In this document: piece by piece, positions 16,297-25,625 of the stretch
Layout: each line of letters opens with the position of its first letter
How positions within the stretch are numbered: position 1 is the stretch's first letter
Assembly (NCBI GenBank): GCA_016342685.1
Contig: JAEINU010000001.1
Location: 434,001-498,000, forward strand
Origin: Bacteroidales bacterium
GTDB taxonomy: Bacteria > Bacteroidota > Bacteroidia > Bacteroidales > UBA12077
DNA length: 64,000 bases
Reading direction: 5' to 3'
The notes under the pieces: generated by a model
Databases searched by the model: none
Seen by the model: only the letters and a program-made list of their open reading frames with translations
Told to the model about the DNA's origin: nothing
Made by a program: the position numbers and the translations under genes

Positions 16297-17153
16297 TTTG
16301 CGTTTATTAATAGTTGTAAGTTGATGTAATTACATTTTTGTTAAACAATATCTCAATGAGTAATTATATTGATTAGTGTTGCAATAATCATTATTAAATT
16401 TTTTCATTTGACCTTAAGAGCAAAACTTGCGCCAAATGTTTTAATCTTTTGTAGGATAGATTGTTAAAAAAAATAGGGTTAATTTGATTTATTGAATAAT
16501 ATTTGTAAGTGTCTTGTTTTTGAACAACTATTTTATTTTTAGCTGTTCATAAAACGTACAGTGTTCAAATATTGTACAGTTTTTTTGTATTATGTTTGGT
16601 AATGGTTTAGTTTATTAAAGAAGGATTCTTTACTTATGCTAAGTAATTTATCCCTTTTGAAGTTGTTGTTAACGCATTTATTTATGTAATTAAATATATA
16701 TATATATTCAATTTCTTCAGGAGTTTTATGTGAGAAATTTTTATTTTGCATTTTTAATCTGTTGTTAAGATTGAAATAATCTTTATCCATAACAAAAAAC
16801 GATTTCGTATTATTTTCCAGTTTTTTCATTTTTTTACTGGTCAATTATAGTTATGTAATACTTATTTAATTCTATCAAATGAGCCATAAATTAAATATAT
16901 ATATATTTGTTTCGCTCTTTTATATTAAAAAATCAATGCAAATTTATAGTAATTATATTTATTAATAAAATGTTATGCAATACTTCGTTATTAAACTGTT
17001 TTGGCATGATTGTTTTTATTGTAAAGAGATAAACATTAAGTAAGTTTGGTAAAATTTCAAATTATATTTCATCCTTTATGATTAGTAAATATATGATGTA
17101 GGTTAATTTGAATTTATTGAGATGTTTATAAAAAAGTTATATATAATCATATT
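16297..17153. other. long AT-rich intergenic region
   Basis: These 857 bases separate the divergent nfnAB and radical-SAM genes. They hold one doubtful small frame (16590-16844), two runs of alternating AT (near 16697-16709 and 16894-16908) and no terminator-like or RNA-like structure that I can support. Confidence 0.4.
16590..16844 (-). CDS. doubtful small protein (up to 84 aa)
   Basis: A minus-strand frame in otherwise empty DNA encodes up to 84 residues, rich in Asn, Lys and Tyr as expected from base composition. The more plausible start is the second Met (MKKLENN, about residue 6). There is a helical-looking stretch around PEEIEYIYIFNYINKCVNNN. It resembles nothing known and could be a chance frame or relic. 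Confidence 0.25.
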   Translation of the reverse strand: MTSKKMKKLENNTKSFFVMDKDYFNLNNRLKMQNKNFSHKTPEEIEYIYIFNYINKCVNNNFKRDKLLSISKESFFNKLNHYQT

Positions 17154-18041
17154 ATGTTTTTAAAAGATATTAATTACAATGAGCCTGTTTTTCGTCCACC
17201 GGGAGAAGCTCGCTCAGCAATTTTACAGGCCACTCTCGGTTGTTCTTGGAATAAATGTGCTTTTTGCGAAATGTATTCTTCAAAAAAGTTTAAATCAAGA
17301 AGTTTTGATGTTTTAAAATCGGAAATAGAAACTCTAGCAAAATCATACAAAGGAGTAAAAAAAATATTTCTTGCAGATGGGAATGCTTTTGTTTTATCGG
17401 CAAATAAATTAATTCCAATTCTTAATGAAATAAATAATAAGTTTGGAAGATTACAGAGAGTTTCATCTTATGCTCTTCCAAAAGATATTCTTATCAAATC
17501 GGACTCTGAATTAAAGCAGCTTCGAGAATTAGGATTGAAATTATTGTACATTGGAATTGAAACTGGTGATGATGAACTTTTAAAAAAAATAAATAAAGGT
17601 GAAACTTTTAATTCAACAGTTGATGGTGTTTTGAAAGCTCACAATGCTGGAATAGATACTTCTATTATGATTATTAATGGACTTGGTGGGAAAAAATATT
17701 CTAGGCAACATGCATTAAAATCATCTGAAATAATCAATAAAGTTAATCCTAAGTTTTTATCTACACTTACCTTGAGTTTGCCATATGGTGAAGACCATTA
17801 TCAAGAAAAATTTAATGGTGAATATAAGCAACAGTCTATTGTAGCGCTTTTCGAAGAACTTAAAATATTTATTGAGAATTTAAATGTAGAGAATGTGATT
17901 TATCGTAGCGATCATATTTCTAATAATTTAATTTTAAAAGGAACTTTATCTAAGGATAAAGATGAGCTGGTTCGATTATTAAACTCTGCTATTGAGAATA
18001 CTTCTAAAGATAAATTTCCATCAGCACCCGGAATACTTTAA
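17154..18041 (+). CDS. radical SAM protein
   Basis: The 295-residue protein begins with a short lead (N-Y-N-E-P-V-F-R-P-P) and then the cluster motif G-C30-S-W-N-K-C35-A-F-C38-E-M-Y, a C-x4-C-x2-C variant found in a COG1032/Elp3-like group of radical SAM proteins. It continues with FLADGNAF (about 80-87), LLYIGIETGDD (about 127-137) and LSTLTLSLPYG, consistent with a TIM-barrel core. No C-terminal auxiliary Fe-S motif is seen. The substrate is unknown. A degraded duplicate lies at 13503-13706 on the other side of nfnAB. Confidence 0.82.
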   Translation: MFLKDINYNEPVFRPPGEARSAILQATLGCSWNKCAFCEMYSSKKFKSRSFDVLKSEIETLAKSYKGVKKIFLADGNAFVLSANKLIPILNEINNKFGRLQRVSSYALPKDILIKSDSELKQLRELGLKLLYIGIETGDDELLKKINKGETFNSTVDGVLKAHNAGIDTSIMIINGLGGKKYSRQHALKSSEIINKVNPKFLSTLTLSLPYGEDHYQEKFNGEYKQQSIVALFEELKIFIENLNVENVIYRSDHISNNLILKGTLSKDKDELVRLLNSAIENTSKDKFPSAPGIL

Positions 18042-18161
18042 TTATTGCATTGGAATATATTGAATGTAAAAAAGGCATGGTTGATTTTGTCCCAATGCTT
18101 TTTATGAATTAGATAGGTATTCGTGTTTTTCTGTATTTGCAAATTGCATAGACAAAAAAAA

Positions 18162-18184
18162 GAAGGATTAGCACGTAATCCTTC
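18162..18184. terminator. bidirectional terminator
   Basis: GAAGGATTA (18162-18170) pairs with TAATCCTTC (18176-18184), five-base loop, preceded by eight A. It is suited to ending the minus-strand gene at 18209. Confidence 0.75.
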
Positions 18185-18208
18185 CCCTTAGTTGTTCTTA
18201 ATTAAATA

Positions 18209-18787
18209 TTACAAATCCTTTTCGGTTTTAAAGGCTTCTAAATTTTCTTGAGCTATTTCCAATGCTTTTTGATATTCTTTTAATTTAGGATTGTATTGCT
18301 TTAACTTTTCTTTTCCCTTAGTATCGTTCGATTTAGCTTTTATTAATTTTTTATCTTCGGTACTATATCTTTTATCTATTGACTTTATTTCATTCTTATA
18401 TTCAGTTTGAAGAGCTTTAAGTTTAGTTTCAATTAATTTTGTATCTTCTTCATCAGCTTTTCTAAGCCTTTTTACCAATATCTTACGTTGTTCATTATTT
18501 TCTTTTAAAAAGCTTTTTTCCTCACTTCCAATTATTTTTAACTCACTATTTGCTTCCATTGCCATTTCGTATCCGGCATTAACCAAGCTATCGGCTTTTT
18601 CTATTTTTGCTTCGGTTAGTCTTATTTTTGTTTCTATGTTCTTTACCTTTTCTTCAAGCTTTATTAGTTTGAGTTCATCTTTACTAAGAGTTGCAGTGCT
18701 AGGATCTTGGGCAAATGCAGAATTACCAATTACGTATATTGCCAATATAATTATTATCTGGGAAAATTTGAGTAAAGATTTTTTCAT
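18209..18787 (-). CDS. secreted coiled-coil protein (192 aa)
   Basis: An N-terminal signal peptide (MKKSLLKFSQ through the hydrophobic core to AFAQD, cleavage near residue 27) is followed by about 160 residues of Lys/Glu-rich heptad-like sequence, predicted to be one long coiled coil. It is expected in the periplasm. It resembles no named family; Bacteroidota encode many such proteins. It stands alone, with a terminator after it. Confidence 0.6.
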   Translation of the reverse strand: MKKSLLKFSQIIIILAIYVIGNSAFAQDPSTATLSKDELKLIKLEEKVKNIETKIRLTEAKIEKADSLVNAGYEMAMEANSELKIIGSEEKSFLKENNEQRKILVKRLRKADEEDTKLIETKLKALQTEYKNEIKSIDKRYSTEDKKLIKAKSNDTKGKEKLKQYNPKLKEYQKALEIAQENLEAFKTEKDL

Positions 18788-19021
18788 AATATTCAGGATT
18801 AATGTTTAATGATTTTTACTTTTTTTAGCACTAAAAGTTACAAATACGTGGTCTCTTTGTCAATATAATAATGCCTTCTGTCAAAAAAAATAGCAAAAAT
18901 TTTAAAAGCAACCTAGTAAAAATAAATAATCGTGTAACAGTAAAACTTAAAAGTATTTTATTTGTTTCAATAAAAACTAGAGAATCAATGTTGATTTTTT
19001 AAGTTAAAAACTAAAGAAACT

Positions 19022-19813
19022 ATGCTAAAAACTACATTTGAAATATCAAAGATGGATTGTCCTTCGGAGGAAAGTCTTATTCGAATGAAGTTAGACGAAA
19101 TAAAAGGTATAAAAAAGCTCGATTTTGATATTCCAAATCGAAAATTGTTTGTTTATCATATCGGACAGCTTGAAATGATTGAAAAATATATTCTCGATTT
19201 AAAACTTGGAGGGAAACGACTAAATACATATAAAACAGATCAATCTAATTTTGAAGAAAATACGCTTCAACGCAAATTACTGTGGATTGTTTTAATAATC
19301 AATTTTGTATTTTTCATTATTGAAATGACTACTGGGTTATTTTCGAAATCAATGGGGCTTGTTGCCGATAGCTTGGATATGTTAGCAGATGCGTTTGTTT
19401 ATGGGATAAGTTTGCTTGCTGTAGGAGGATCTTTAGTTCGCAAAAAGAACATTGCTAAACTTATTGGTTATTTTCAGATAATTCTCGCTATTGGTGGTTT
19501 TCTGGAAGTTGTACGAAGATTAATTGGAGCGGAGCAAATACCTGTTTTTTCGACCATGATTATTGTGTCGATTCTTGCTTTAATAGCAAATAGTTTTAGT
19601 CTTTACTTACTTCAAAAATCAAAAAGTAAAGATGCTCATATGAAAGCAAGTATGATTTGTACTTCAAACGATGTAATTATAAATGCAGGCGTTATTGTTG
19701 CAGGATTATTGGTGCTTTGGTTTAAATCAAATATTCCCGATTTAATTATAGGTACAATTGTTTTTGTTTTAGTTATACAGGGAGCTTTAAGAATATTAAA
19801 ACTTGGAAAATAG
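19022..19813 (+). CDS. CDF-family cation transporter with N-terminal HMA-like domain
   Basis: Residues 1-70 resemble a heavy-metal-associated (ferredoxin-like) domain, with M-D-C13-P-S-E-E in place of the usual M-x-C-x-x-C. Residues about 85-263 form a cation diffusion facilitator membrane domain of about six helices, beginning with a helix ending in FSKSMGLVADSLDMLADA. The transport-site motif of helix 2 is D119-x3-D123. In helix 5 the usual H-x-x-x-D reads C-T-S-N-D. The protein lacks the cytoplasmic C-terminal CDF domain. Export of Zn2+, Fe2+ or another soft metal is likely from the family, but the ion is not known. Confidence 0.8.
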   Translation: MLKTTFEISKMDCPSEESLIRMKLDEIKGIKKLDFDIPNRKLFVYHIGQLEMIEKYILDLKLGGKRLNTYKTDQSNFEENTLQRKLLWIVLIINFVFFIIEMTTGLFSKSMGLVADSLDMLADAFVYGISLLAVGGSLVRKKNIAKLIGYFQIILAIGGFLEVVRRLIGAEQIPVFSTMIIVSILALIANSFSLYLLQKSKSKDAHMKASMICTSNDVIINAGVIVAGLLVLWFKSNIPDLIIGTIVFVLVIQGALRILKLGK

Positions 19814-19822
19814 ATTTCCCTT

Positions 19823-21622
19823 TTAAAGTTCAATAGGTAAATGTATTAAGAATTCCGTTCCAATATCTTTCTGTGAGATTACTTCAATTTCACCATTATG
19901 TTCATCAATAATATTTTTACTGATAGAAAGTCCTAAGCCAGTTCCTTTTCCGATTTGTTTTGTGGTAAAAAATGGATCAAATATTCTTTTAATTATGTTT
20001 TCATCCATTCCTTTCCCTGAATCTTTAACCGATATTAAAAGTTCATTATCTTTAGTATATGTCCTTATGGTAATTGTACCTTCGTTTTCGATTGCTTGAA
20101 TTGCATTGGAAATTATATTCACATATACCTGATTTAATTTACCAGGGAAACATTTTATTTGTGGAAGATCTTCCAAATCTTTAATAATTTCGATGGAGTA
20201 TTTATATTGGTTACGTAAAATAACAAGTGTTGATTCAATTCCTTTATTAATATCCGCCAAAACTTTATTATCACCTGCAAAGAAGGAAAATGTGTTTAAG
20301 CTTTTTGTAATCTCACTAATGGTGTCAACTCCGCCTTGTAAATCATCAGTTAGGGTTATGCATTCCTTTTTATAGAAATCAAAGTCCAATTTTTCTTTTA
20401 GCTCTTCAATTTCTGCTAATTTAGATTCAGGAATTTCTTGATTAAGTTCGTCATACTTTTCGGTGATTTTTATTATGGATTCTAAACCATCTTTAATTCC
20501 ATTAATTCCAAGAGAAATATAATTTAAAGGATTCTTTATTTCGTGAGCAATTCCTGCAGTTAGGAATCCAACCGAAGCCATTTTTTCATTCTGAACTAAA
20601 TGAGTTTGAGTTTCTTTCAGCTCTTTAAATGCAAAATTTAATTTGAGTTGGGCTTGTTCCCTTTTATTTACTTCTTTTCGTAGTTTACGATTCCAAAAAA
20701 CAAAAAATATTAATATAACAAGTAATGGAATTATAATCTCATACAATAATCTATAATTAATTTTTTTATTATGAGTAAGAGAAATCCAACTATAATAAAT
20801 ATTATTTCTTTCGGTTATTGATATTGATTCTAAAGCTTTTTGAATTATTGTATGAAATATATCCCAATCTTTTCTCACACCAATTGAGATGTTATAGTCG
20901 AATGGAGTATCTCCAACAATCCGTATAGAGTAATACTTTTTTTCAATTAAATAATAGCTGGCAGTAACCATTCCTTCAACATAGGCTACCACTTTCTTTT
21001 GGTGGAGCATGTTTAAAGCATTTTGTGGGCTTTTTGCAAGCACCAAGTCGATGTTTGGATATTTTTCTTTTAAAAGTTCCTCTGTAAAATACCCTTTTAC
21101 AACAGCAACTTTTTTGTTGTCAAGTTCATTTAAATTCCTAATATGTGCAATGTCTGCATTCGCAAAAATTGAGATTGGATTACTGACATATGGTTTTGTG
21201 AAATTTAGAAATTCTGATCGGGCTTTAGTTTGGCTAACAGAACTAAAAATATCTATTTCTTGGGTTTGCGCTTTTTTAAAAATTTCATTCCAAGTTTTAT
21301 CTTGAGTAAATTCAAATTTTACACCAAGTTTCTTTTCAATAATCTTAAGATAGTCAATATCAATACCGTGATAATTGCCATTTTTATCACGATATTCAAA
21401 TGGAGCCCAGTTGGGATCCGAGCCAACTCTTATAACTGGATGGTTTTCTAACCATTCTATTTCCACATCGGTTAATTCTAATTTCTCAGATAAGATAGTC
21501 TCTAAGTTATTTTCTGACAAACTATTAGTTTTAAGAGTTTCAGAAAAGACTGAATTTGATTTTATTATTGTTGTAAATAATAAAATTAAGAAGATATAAA
21601 TTTTAAACTTTCGATTCATCAT
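19823..21622 (-). CDS. sensor histidine kinase with periplasmic solute-binding domain
   Basis: A 599-residue hybrid: N-terminal signal/membrane segment, a bacterial extracellular solute-binding family 3 domain (about 55-280, with IRVGSDPNWAPFEY and GIDIDYL), a transmembrane helix (about 288-308), a short coiled coil, then the kinase core. The HisKA box is G-I-A-H-E-I-K-N-P-L, the N box contains NIISNAIQAI, and G boxes are DSGKGMDE and GKGTGLGLSI. Amino-acid-like ligands are typical of such sensors; the ligand is not known. No response regulator gene is adjacent. Its 3' end faces the transporter gene 9 bases away. Confidence 0.85.
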   Translation of the reverse strand: MMNRKFKIYIFLILLFTTIIKSNSVFSETLKTNSLSENNLETILSEKLELTDVEIEWLENHPVIRVGSDPNWAPFEYRDKNGNYHGIDIDYLKIIEKKLGVKFEFTQDKTWNEIFKKAQTQEIDIFSSVSQTKARSEFLNFTKPYVSNPISIFANADIAHIRNLNELDNKKVAVVKGYFTEELLKEKYPNIDLVLAKSPQNALNMLHQKKVVAYVEGMVTASYYLIEKKYYSIRIVGDTPFDYNISIGVRKDWDIFHTIIQKALESISITERNNIYYSWISLTHNKKINYRLLYEIIIPLLVILIFFVFWNRKLRKEVNKREQAQLKLNFAFKELKETQTHLVQNEKMASVGFLTAGIAHEIKNPLNYISLGINGIKDGLESIIKITEKYDELNQEIPESKLAEIEELKEKLDFDFYKKECITLTDDLQGGVDTISEITKSLNTFSFFAGDNKVLADINKGIESTLVILRNQYKYSIEIIKDLEDLPQIKCFPGKLNQVYVNIISNAIQAIENEGTITIRTYTKDNELLISVKDSGKGMDENIIKRIFDPFFTTKQIGKGTGLGLSISKNIIDEHNGEIEVISQKDIGTEFLIHLPIEL

Positions 21623-21765
21623 ATATAAATTTCAACCGCACTACACGTTAGTTTATTGCTTTATATATAAATTGATAAGAAAAGTTCCAATTTTTGGATA
21701 GATGGATAATATTAATTGACTAACGTATCCTTATTGGGTAAGTAAAATGTAATTCAACTCTTAAA

Positions 21766-24717
21766 TTAGCTTAAAAATTCCAAAATGCTTTCAAGATTCA
21801 TTTTTTGTACAACTTGGTCTGTATTTATAAAGGAATCAGCAAGTTTAGATTTTCTTGCTTTTAATTGTTGAATCTTTTCTTCTACAGTTTCAGCAGAAAT
21901 AAATCGATAAACCATTACTTTTTTATCCTGTCCAATTCGGTGAGTTCTATTAATTGCTTGTTCTTCAACCGCAGGGTTCCACCATGGATCAATAATAAAA
22001 ACATAGTCGGCGGCAGTTAGGTTTAAACCAACACCACCAGCCTTTATCTGAATCAGAAAAACGTTTTTATCTTCCGATTCCTTAAAATCATTTATTACTA
22101 AATTCCTGTTTAAGGTACTTCCAGTTAACATCGAAAAAGGGTGATTGTTTTTCTCCAGATATTTTCTAAATAGGTTAAGATGCTTTACGTAAGCCGAGAA
22201 AATTAGAACTTTGTGATTTTCTGCAATTAAATTTTCAATATTTCGGGTTATCTCTTGAAATTTACCCGATTCTGCAGTGTATTCAGGATCGATTAGTATT
22301 GGATGATTTGAAATCTGGCGTAATTTATTTAATCCTTCAATTGCTAAAATAGTTGGTTTATCCTCAGTTTTTTCAATGGTTTCCAAAATCGAATTTCGAA
22401 TCTTAGATTTTTCTTCTTCGTAAATCGATTTCTGTTCTTCTGTCATATCGCAATAAATAACCGATTCTATTTTGTCTGGTAAATCTTTAGCAACCTGATT
22501 TTTAGTTCTTCTAAGTAGAAAGGGCTGAATAAATTGTTGTAGTTTTTCTTTCTTTTCAGGATCGGTGTTTTTTTCGATTGGTTGCACAAACTCTCGTTTA
22601 AAAAAGCGAAGATTTCCTAAAAGACCTTTATTAAGAAAATTGATCTGAGCCCAAAGATCAGTTAACGAATTCTCAATTGGTGTTCCTGTTAAAACCAATC
22701 TATGTTTTGAGTTGATTTGGATTATGGCTTTATAAATTTTAGAATCCGGGTTTTTGATATATTGACTTTCATCTAAAATCAAATAAAAGAATTTATACGA
22801 TTGTAAGAGTTCTAAATTGTTTCGAACAATACCGTAAGTTGTAAGTATAATATCGTAATCTTTAAAAAAGCGAATATCCTTTGGTCTGTTTTGCCCAATA
22901 AATTTAAAGCATTTTAGGTTAGGAGTAAACTTCTTAATTTCTTCTTCCCAATTATGAACCAAAGAAGTAGGCATTACAATTAATGATGTTACTGTAGGTT
23001 TTGTATTCCTAAGATCTATCTGGTCAAAAATATCAAGCTGAGCTAAAGCTGACTTTTCTGTAAATTCTTGGTTTTCTCCATTCACATTCCCCCTTGCATT
23101 TAACAACAAAGTAAGAGTTTGAACGGTTTTTCCCAACCCCATATCATCAGCTAAACAACCCCCAAAATGATTTTCTTGTAAAATTTGCATCCATTCAAAA
23201 CCTTCTCGTTGGTAGGGTCTTAATTCTGCATTTAAACCTTTGGGAAGTTCAAAAGAACAATTTTCATGACTCTTAACTAAATTCTGATATTTTTCTATGA
23301 TAGATTTACCCTTTTCAGGAACACTAGTTTCAATCAATCCAAAGTGATGTTTATCAAGTTGTATTGCTTTATTAGCATCACGTCCAAACTGAAAAAGCTC
23401 TTTATACTGTTCGAACCATTCTTGCGGTAAAATAGCAATTTCATTGTTTGGAAGTCTAAATTCTCGAATTCCGTTTAAGATGTTTTTTCTAAACTTTGTA
23501 AATGGAAATGAAAATTCACCAATCTGAACAGTAATAAGTAAATCAAACCAATCATTCTCCTCTTTAATGTTTGATTCTATTGACGGTTCATGCAGCGAGT
23601 AAAGAATCTCTTTTTGTTTTTGAATTAATTGTACATCGAACGATTCTATGTTTTCTTTATTAATTCCAAGCCATTTTACAAATTCATATAATTTTTCCTC
23701 TTTATCGATATTTTCAATATGCTCAGGGACAAAATGTGATTCTTGGTAATTCTTTAATTCTAATGATTGGATTTTCGCGCAGACACCTTTTTCCCAATCA
23801 AAATCTCTTTCAATTTTATGAAAAATGTATTTCCCATTTTGATCTTCAAATCTAACAGATGAATTAGAACCTTTATTGGCTAAATACTTAATTTGATCGT
23901 TATACCAAAAGGAAAGAATTAAAGTGGGATCTCCTTTTAAATCCTGTTCGAAACTCAGCACTGCTTTTTTATCAGAAATAACAGTTTTAATATCGAAGCC
24001 TGTTGCTTTTACATTATATTGTCTAATGCTTTCGAGGGCAAAGCTTTCAAACCACTTTTTTTCAAATAATTTCGGAATATGAATACATTCCTTATTAAAG
24101 AATGGCAAGAGTTTTTTTGCATTGATATCGTCGAAAATATAGAGTTTATTTTCAATAATTATTCTACACGGATTTTCTGTTAAAATAAAAGCCGATTTTT
24201 CGAGTAAGCTTAATTCCTTATTAGCGTGTCGGATTGTTAAGTAATACTGACTTTCATTCTCAAGTTTACTTATGTTGAAAACAGAATGAGCCTTGCCTTT
24301 TATTACTTCAATTTTATCATCAGAATTTACATACTTAGGTTTTTCTTTATAGTACAAACTAATATCCATTTCCTGAAGTAGCTCTGTACATTTAACCATT
24401 CGCTTCTCGATAAAAGGTCTAATATGTTCGGCAATAAAATCCTTTTTTAATTTACTAATGAAATCTACTGTTGTTTGTCCGTGTTTTTTCGAAAAGATCT
24501 TATGTAGATTCTGATCACTATATTCGTCAATCCATTTTATAAGTTGTTTTTCATTTTCAGTAAAACCATCAATGTATTTGCTAATATTTAATTGAGAAAT
24601 TTTAGCCTCAATATGATAAAATCCATGATTGGGCTTAATGATCACAATATATGGAACCATGATCATCCCAAATAAAGGATGATCGACAATACCGACGATC
24701 AATTCTTTTCGTGTCAT
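21766..24717 (-). CDS. SNF2-family (HepA-like) DEAD/DEAH helicase
   Basis: The 983-residue protein has an unknown N-terminal half (about 1-490) rich in charged residues, and a C-terminal SNF2 ATPase. Motifs visible are ADDMGLGKTVQTL (motif I, about 528-540), DESQ (motif II, with Gln instead of His), LTGTPIENSLTDLW (motif III) and, in the second lobe, LIFSAYVKHL, GGVGLNLTAADYV and AINRTHRIGQ. Members act on DNA-protein complexes or stalled transcription. There is no adjacent nuclease or methylase gene, so a DISARM-type defence role is not supported. Confidence 0.87.
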   Translation of the reverse strand: MTRKELIVGIVDHPLFGMIMVPYIVIIKPNHGFYHIEAKISQLNISKYIDGFTENEKQLIKWIDEYSDQNLHKIFSKKHGQTTVDFISKLKKDFIAEHIRPFIEKRMVKCTELLQEMDISLYYKEKPKYVNSDDKIEVIKGKAHSVFNISKLENESQYYLTIRHANKELSLLEKSAFILTENPCRIIIENKLYIFDDINAKKLLPFFNKECIHIPKLFEKKWFESFALESIRQYNVKATGFDIKTVISDKKAVLSFEQDLKGDPTLILSFWYNDQIKYLANKGSNSSVRFEDQNGKYIFHKIERDFDWEKGVCAKIQSLELKNYQESHFVPEHIENIDKEEKLYEFVKWLGINKENIESFDVQLIQKQKEILYSLHEPSIESNIKEENDWFDLLITVQIGEFSFPFTKFRKNILNGIREFRLPNNEIAILPQEWFEQYKELFQFGRDANKAIQLDKHHFGLIETSVPEKGKSIIEKYQNLVKSHENCSFELPKGLNAELRPYQREGFEWMQILQENHFGGCLADDMGLGKTVQTLTLLLNARGNVNGENQEFTEKSALAQLDIFDQIDLRNTKPTVTSLIVMPTSLVHNWEEEIKKFTPNLKCFKFIGQNRPKDIRFFKDYDIILTTYGIVRNNLELLQSYKFFYLILDESQYIKNPDSKIYKAIIQINSKHRLVLTGTPIENSLTDLWAQINFLNKGLLGNLRFFKREFVQPIEKNTDPEKKEKLQQFIQPFLLRRTKNQVAKDLPDKIESVIYCDMTEEQKSIYEEEKSKIRNSILETIEKTEDKPTILAIEGLNKLRQISNHPILIDPEYTAESGKFQEITRNIENLIAENHKVLIFSAYVKHLNLFRKYLEKNNHPFSMLTGSTLNRNLVINDFKESEDKNVFLIQIKAGGVGLNLTAADYVFIIDPWWNPAVEEQAINRTHRIGQDKKVMVYRFISAETVEEKIQQLKARKSKLADSFINTDQVVQKMNLESILEFLS

Positions 24718-25074
24718 AAAATAATAAATTGTGTTTTTTTGAAAAATTGATAAAGGTATTAAATTATAATCATTAGATTAAATGCTTTTGTATAAATTAT
24801 CAACAATCCTAAGATTTGTTAAATTGGCTTTCATATGTTGTTAAACATCTTTTTTATATTCATTAAAAATATGTTTGAATGCTGAAAAAACGTCGGAATA
24901 ATACAAAATGACGGTTGTTGTAAATGAATTGATATTGAAACTGATAGATTTGGAATAGAGAAAATATTGATTAATTTAGAAGTCGTAATTTAAACTTGAA
25001 TTCAGCTAATTCATAATAATATATTAAGAGTTTTTAAGAACCCATTAATTATATACTAAATATTTTTTTTAGTT
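24718..25074. other. divergent intergenic region
   Basis: A 357-base AT-rich gap between the divergent helicase gene and the NuoE-like gene. TAGATTTG (24945-24952) fits a -7 element for the NuoE-like operon, but no TTTG is correctly placed upstream. No gene or RNA structure is supported. Confidence 0.4.
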
Positions 25075-25593
25075 ATGCGAGTTAACCGAATATTACAAGA
25101 AAAAGAATCTGCAACGCAGACTTCTGTTGATCTATCCTTAATTGATCCACTAATCAAAAAGTATAAAAGCAAAAAAGGAAATATGATTCCTATTTTACAG
25201 GGAACGCAGAATTTTTATGGTTATTTACCTGCCGAAGCTTTTATAAAAATATCTGAATTAACAGGATTAAAACTAAGTGAGATGTATGGCGTTGCTACGT
25301 TTTATACTCAATTCAGATTAAATCCGGTTGGGAAACACATTGTTAAAGTTTGTCACGGTACTGCTTGCCACGTGCAAAATGCTACAACAATTTCTGAAGC
25401 TATAGAAGATGCTTTAGGAATAAAAGATGGTGAAACAACAGAAAATGGACTATTTACACTTGAGTCTGTTGCGTGTCTTGGTTGTTGTTCTCTTGCTCCG
25501 GTTATGATGATCGGTGATGAGACCTACGCTAAACTTACAGGAAATCAAGCTGTAAAAATTGTAAAGGAAATCAAGATTAAGGAAGGTAATTAA
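25075..25593 (+). CDS. NuoE-like [2Fe-2S] subunit of a soluble oxidoreductase complex
   Basis: The 172-residue protein is a thioredoxin-like NuoE/HydA-small-subunit homologue. The [2Fe-2S] ligands are C-x4-C (CHGTAC, about 98-103) and C-L-G-C-C (about 138-142). The block with E-M-Y-G-V-A-T-F-Y-T-Q-F precedes them, as in the family. It transfers electrons within a NuoEF-type dehydrogenase core. It is the first gene of a three-gene operon; the next gene starts 32 bases later. No membrane Nuo genes are nearby, so this is not respiratory complex I. Confidence 0.88.
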   Translation: MRVNRILQEKESATQTSVDLSLIDPLIKKYKSKKGNMIPILQGTQNFYGYLPAEAFIKISELTGLKLSEMYGVATFYTQFRLNPVGKHIVKVCHGTACHVQNATTISEAIEDALGIKDGETTENGLFTLESVACLGCCSLAPVMMIGDETYAKLTGNQAVKIVKEIKIKEGN

Positions 25594-25625
25594 CCTATTC
25601 CAACAGGAAATCTAAAAAATTAATC

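Noticed and set aside
16690-16910. Runs of alternating AT as an origin or regulatory element
   Set aside because: They are short and expected in AT-rich intergenic DNA; no DnaA-box clusters were seen.
21009-21599. Several plus-strand frames opposite the histidine kinase N-terminus
   Set aside because: They overlap each other and the well-supported kinase gene and show no domain.
21766-24717. SNF2 helicase as part of an anti-phage defence system
   Set aside because: No methylase, nuclease or other defence gene is next to it; neighbours are a sensor kinase and redox genes.
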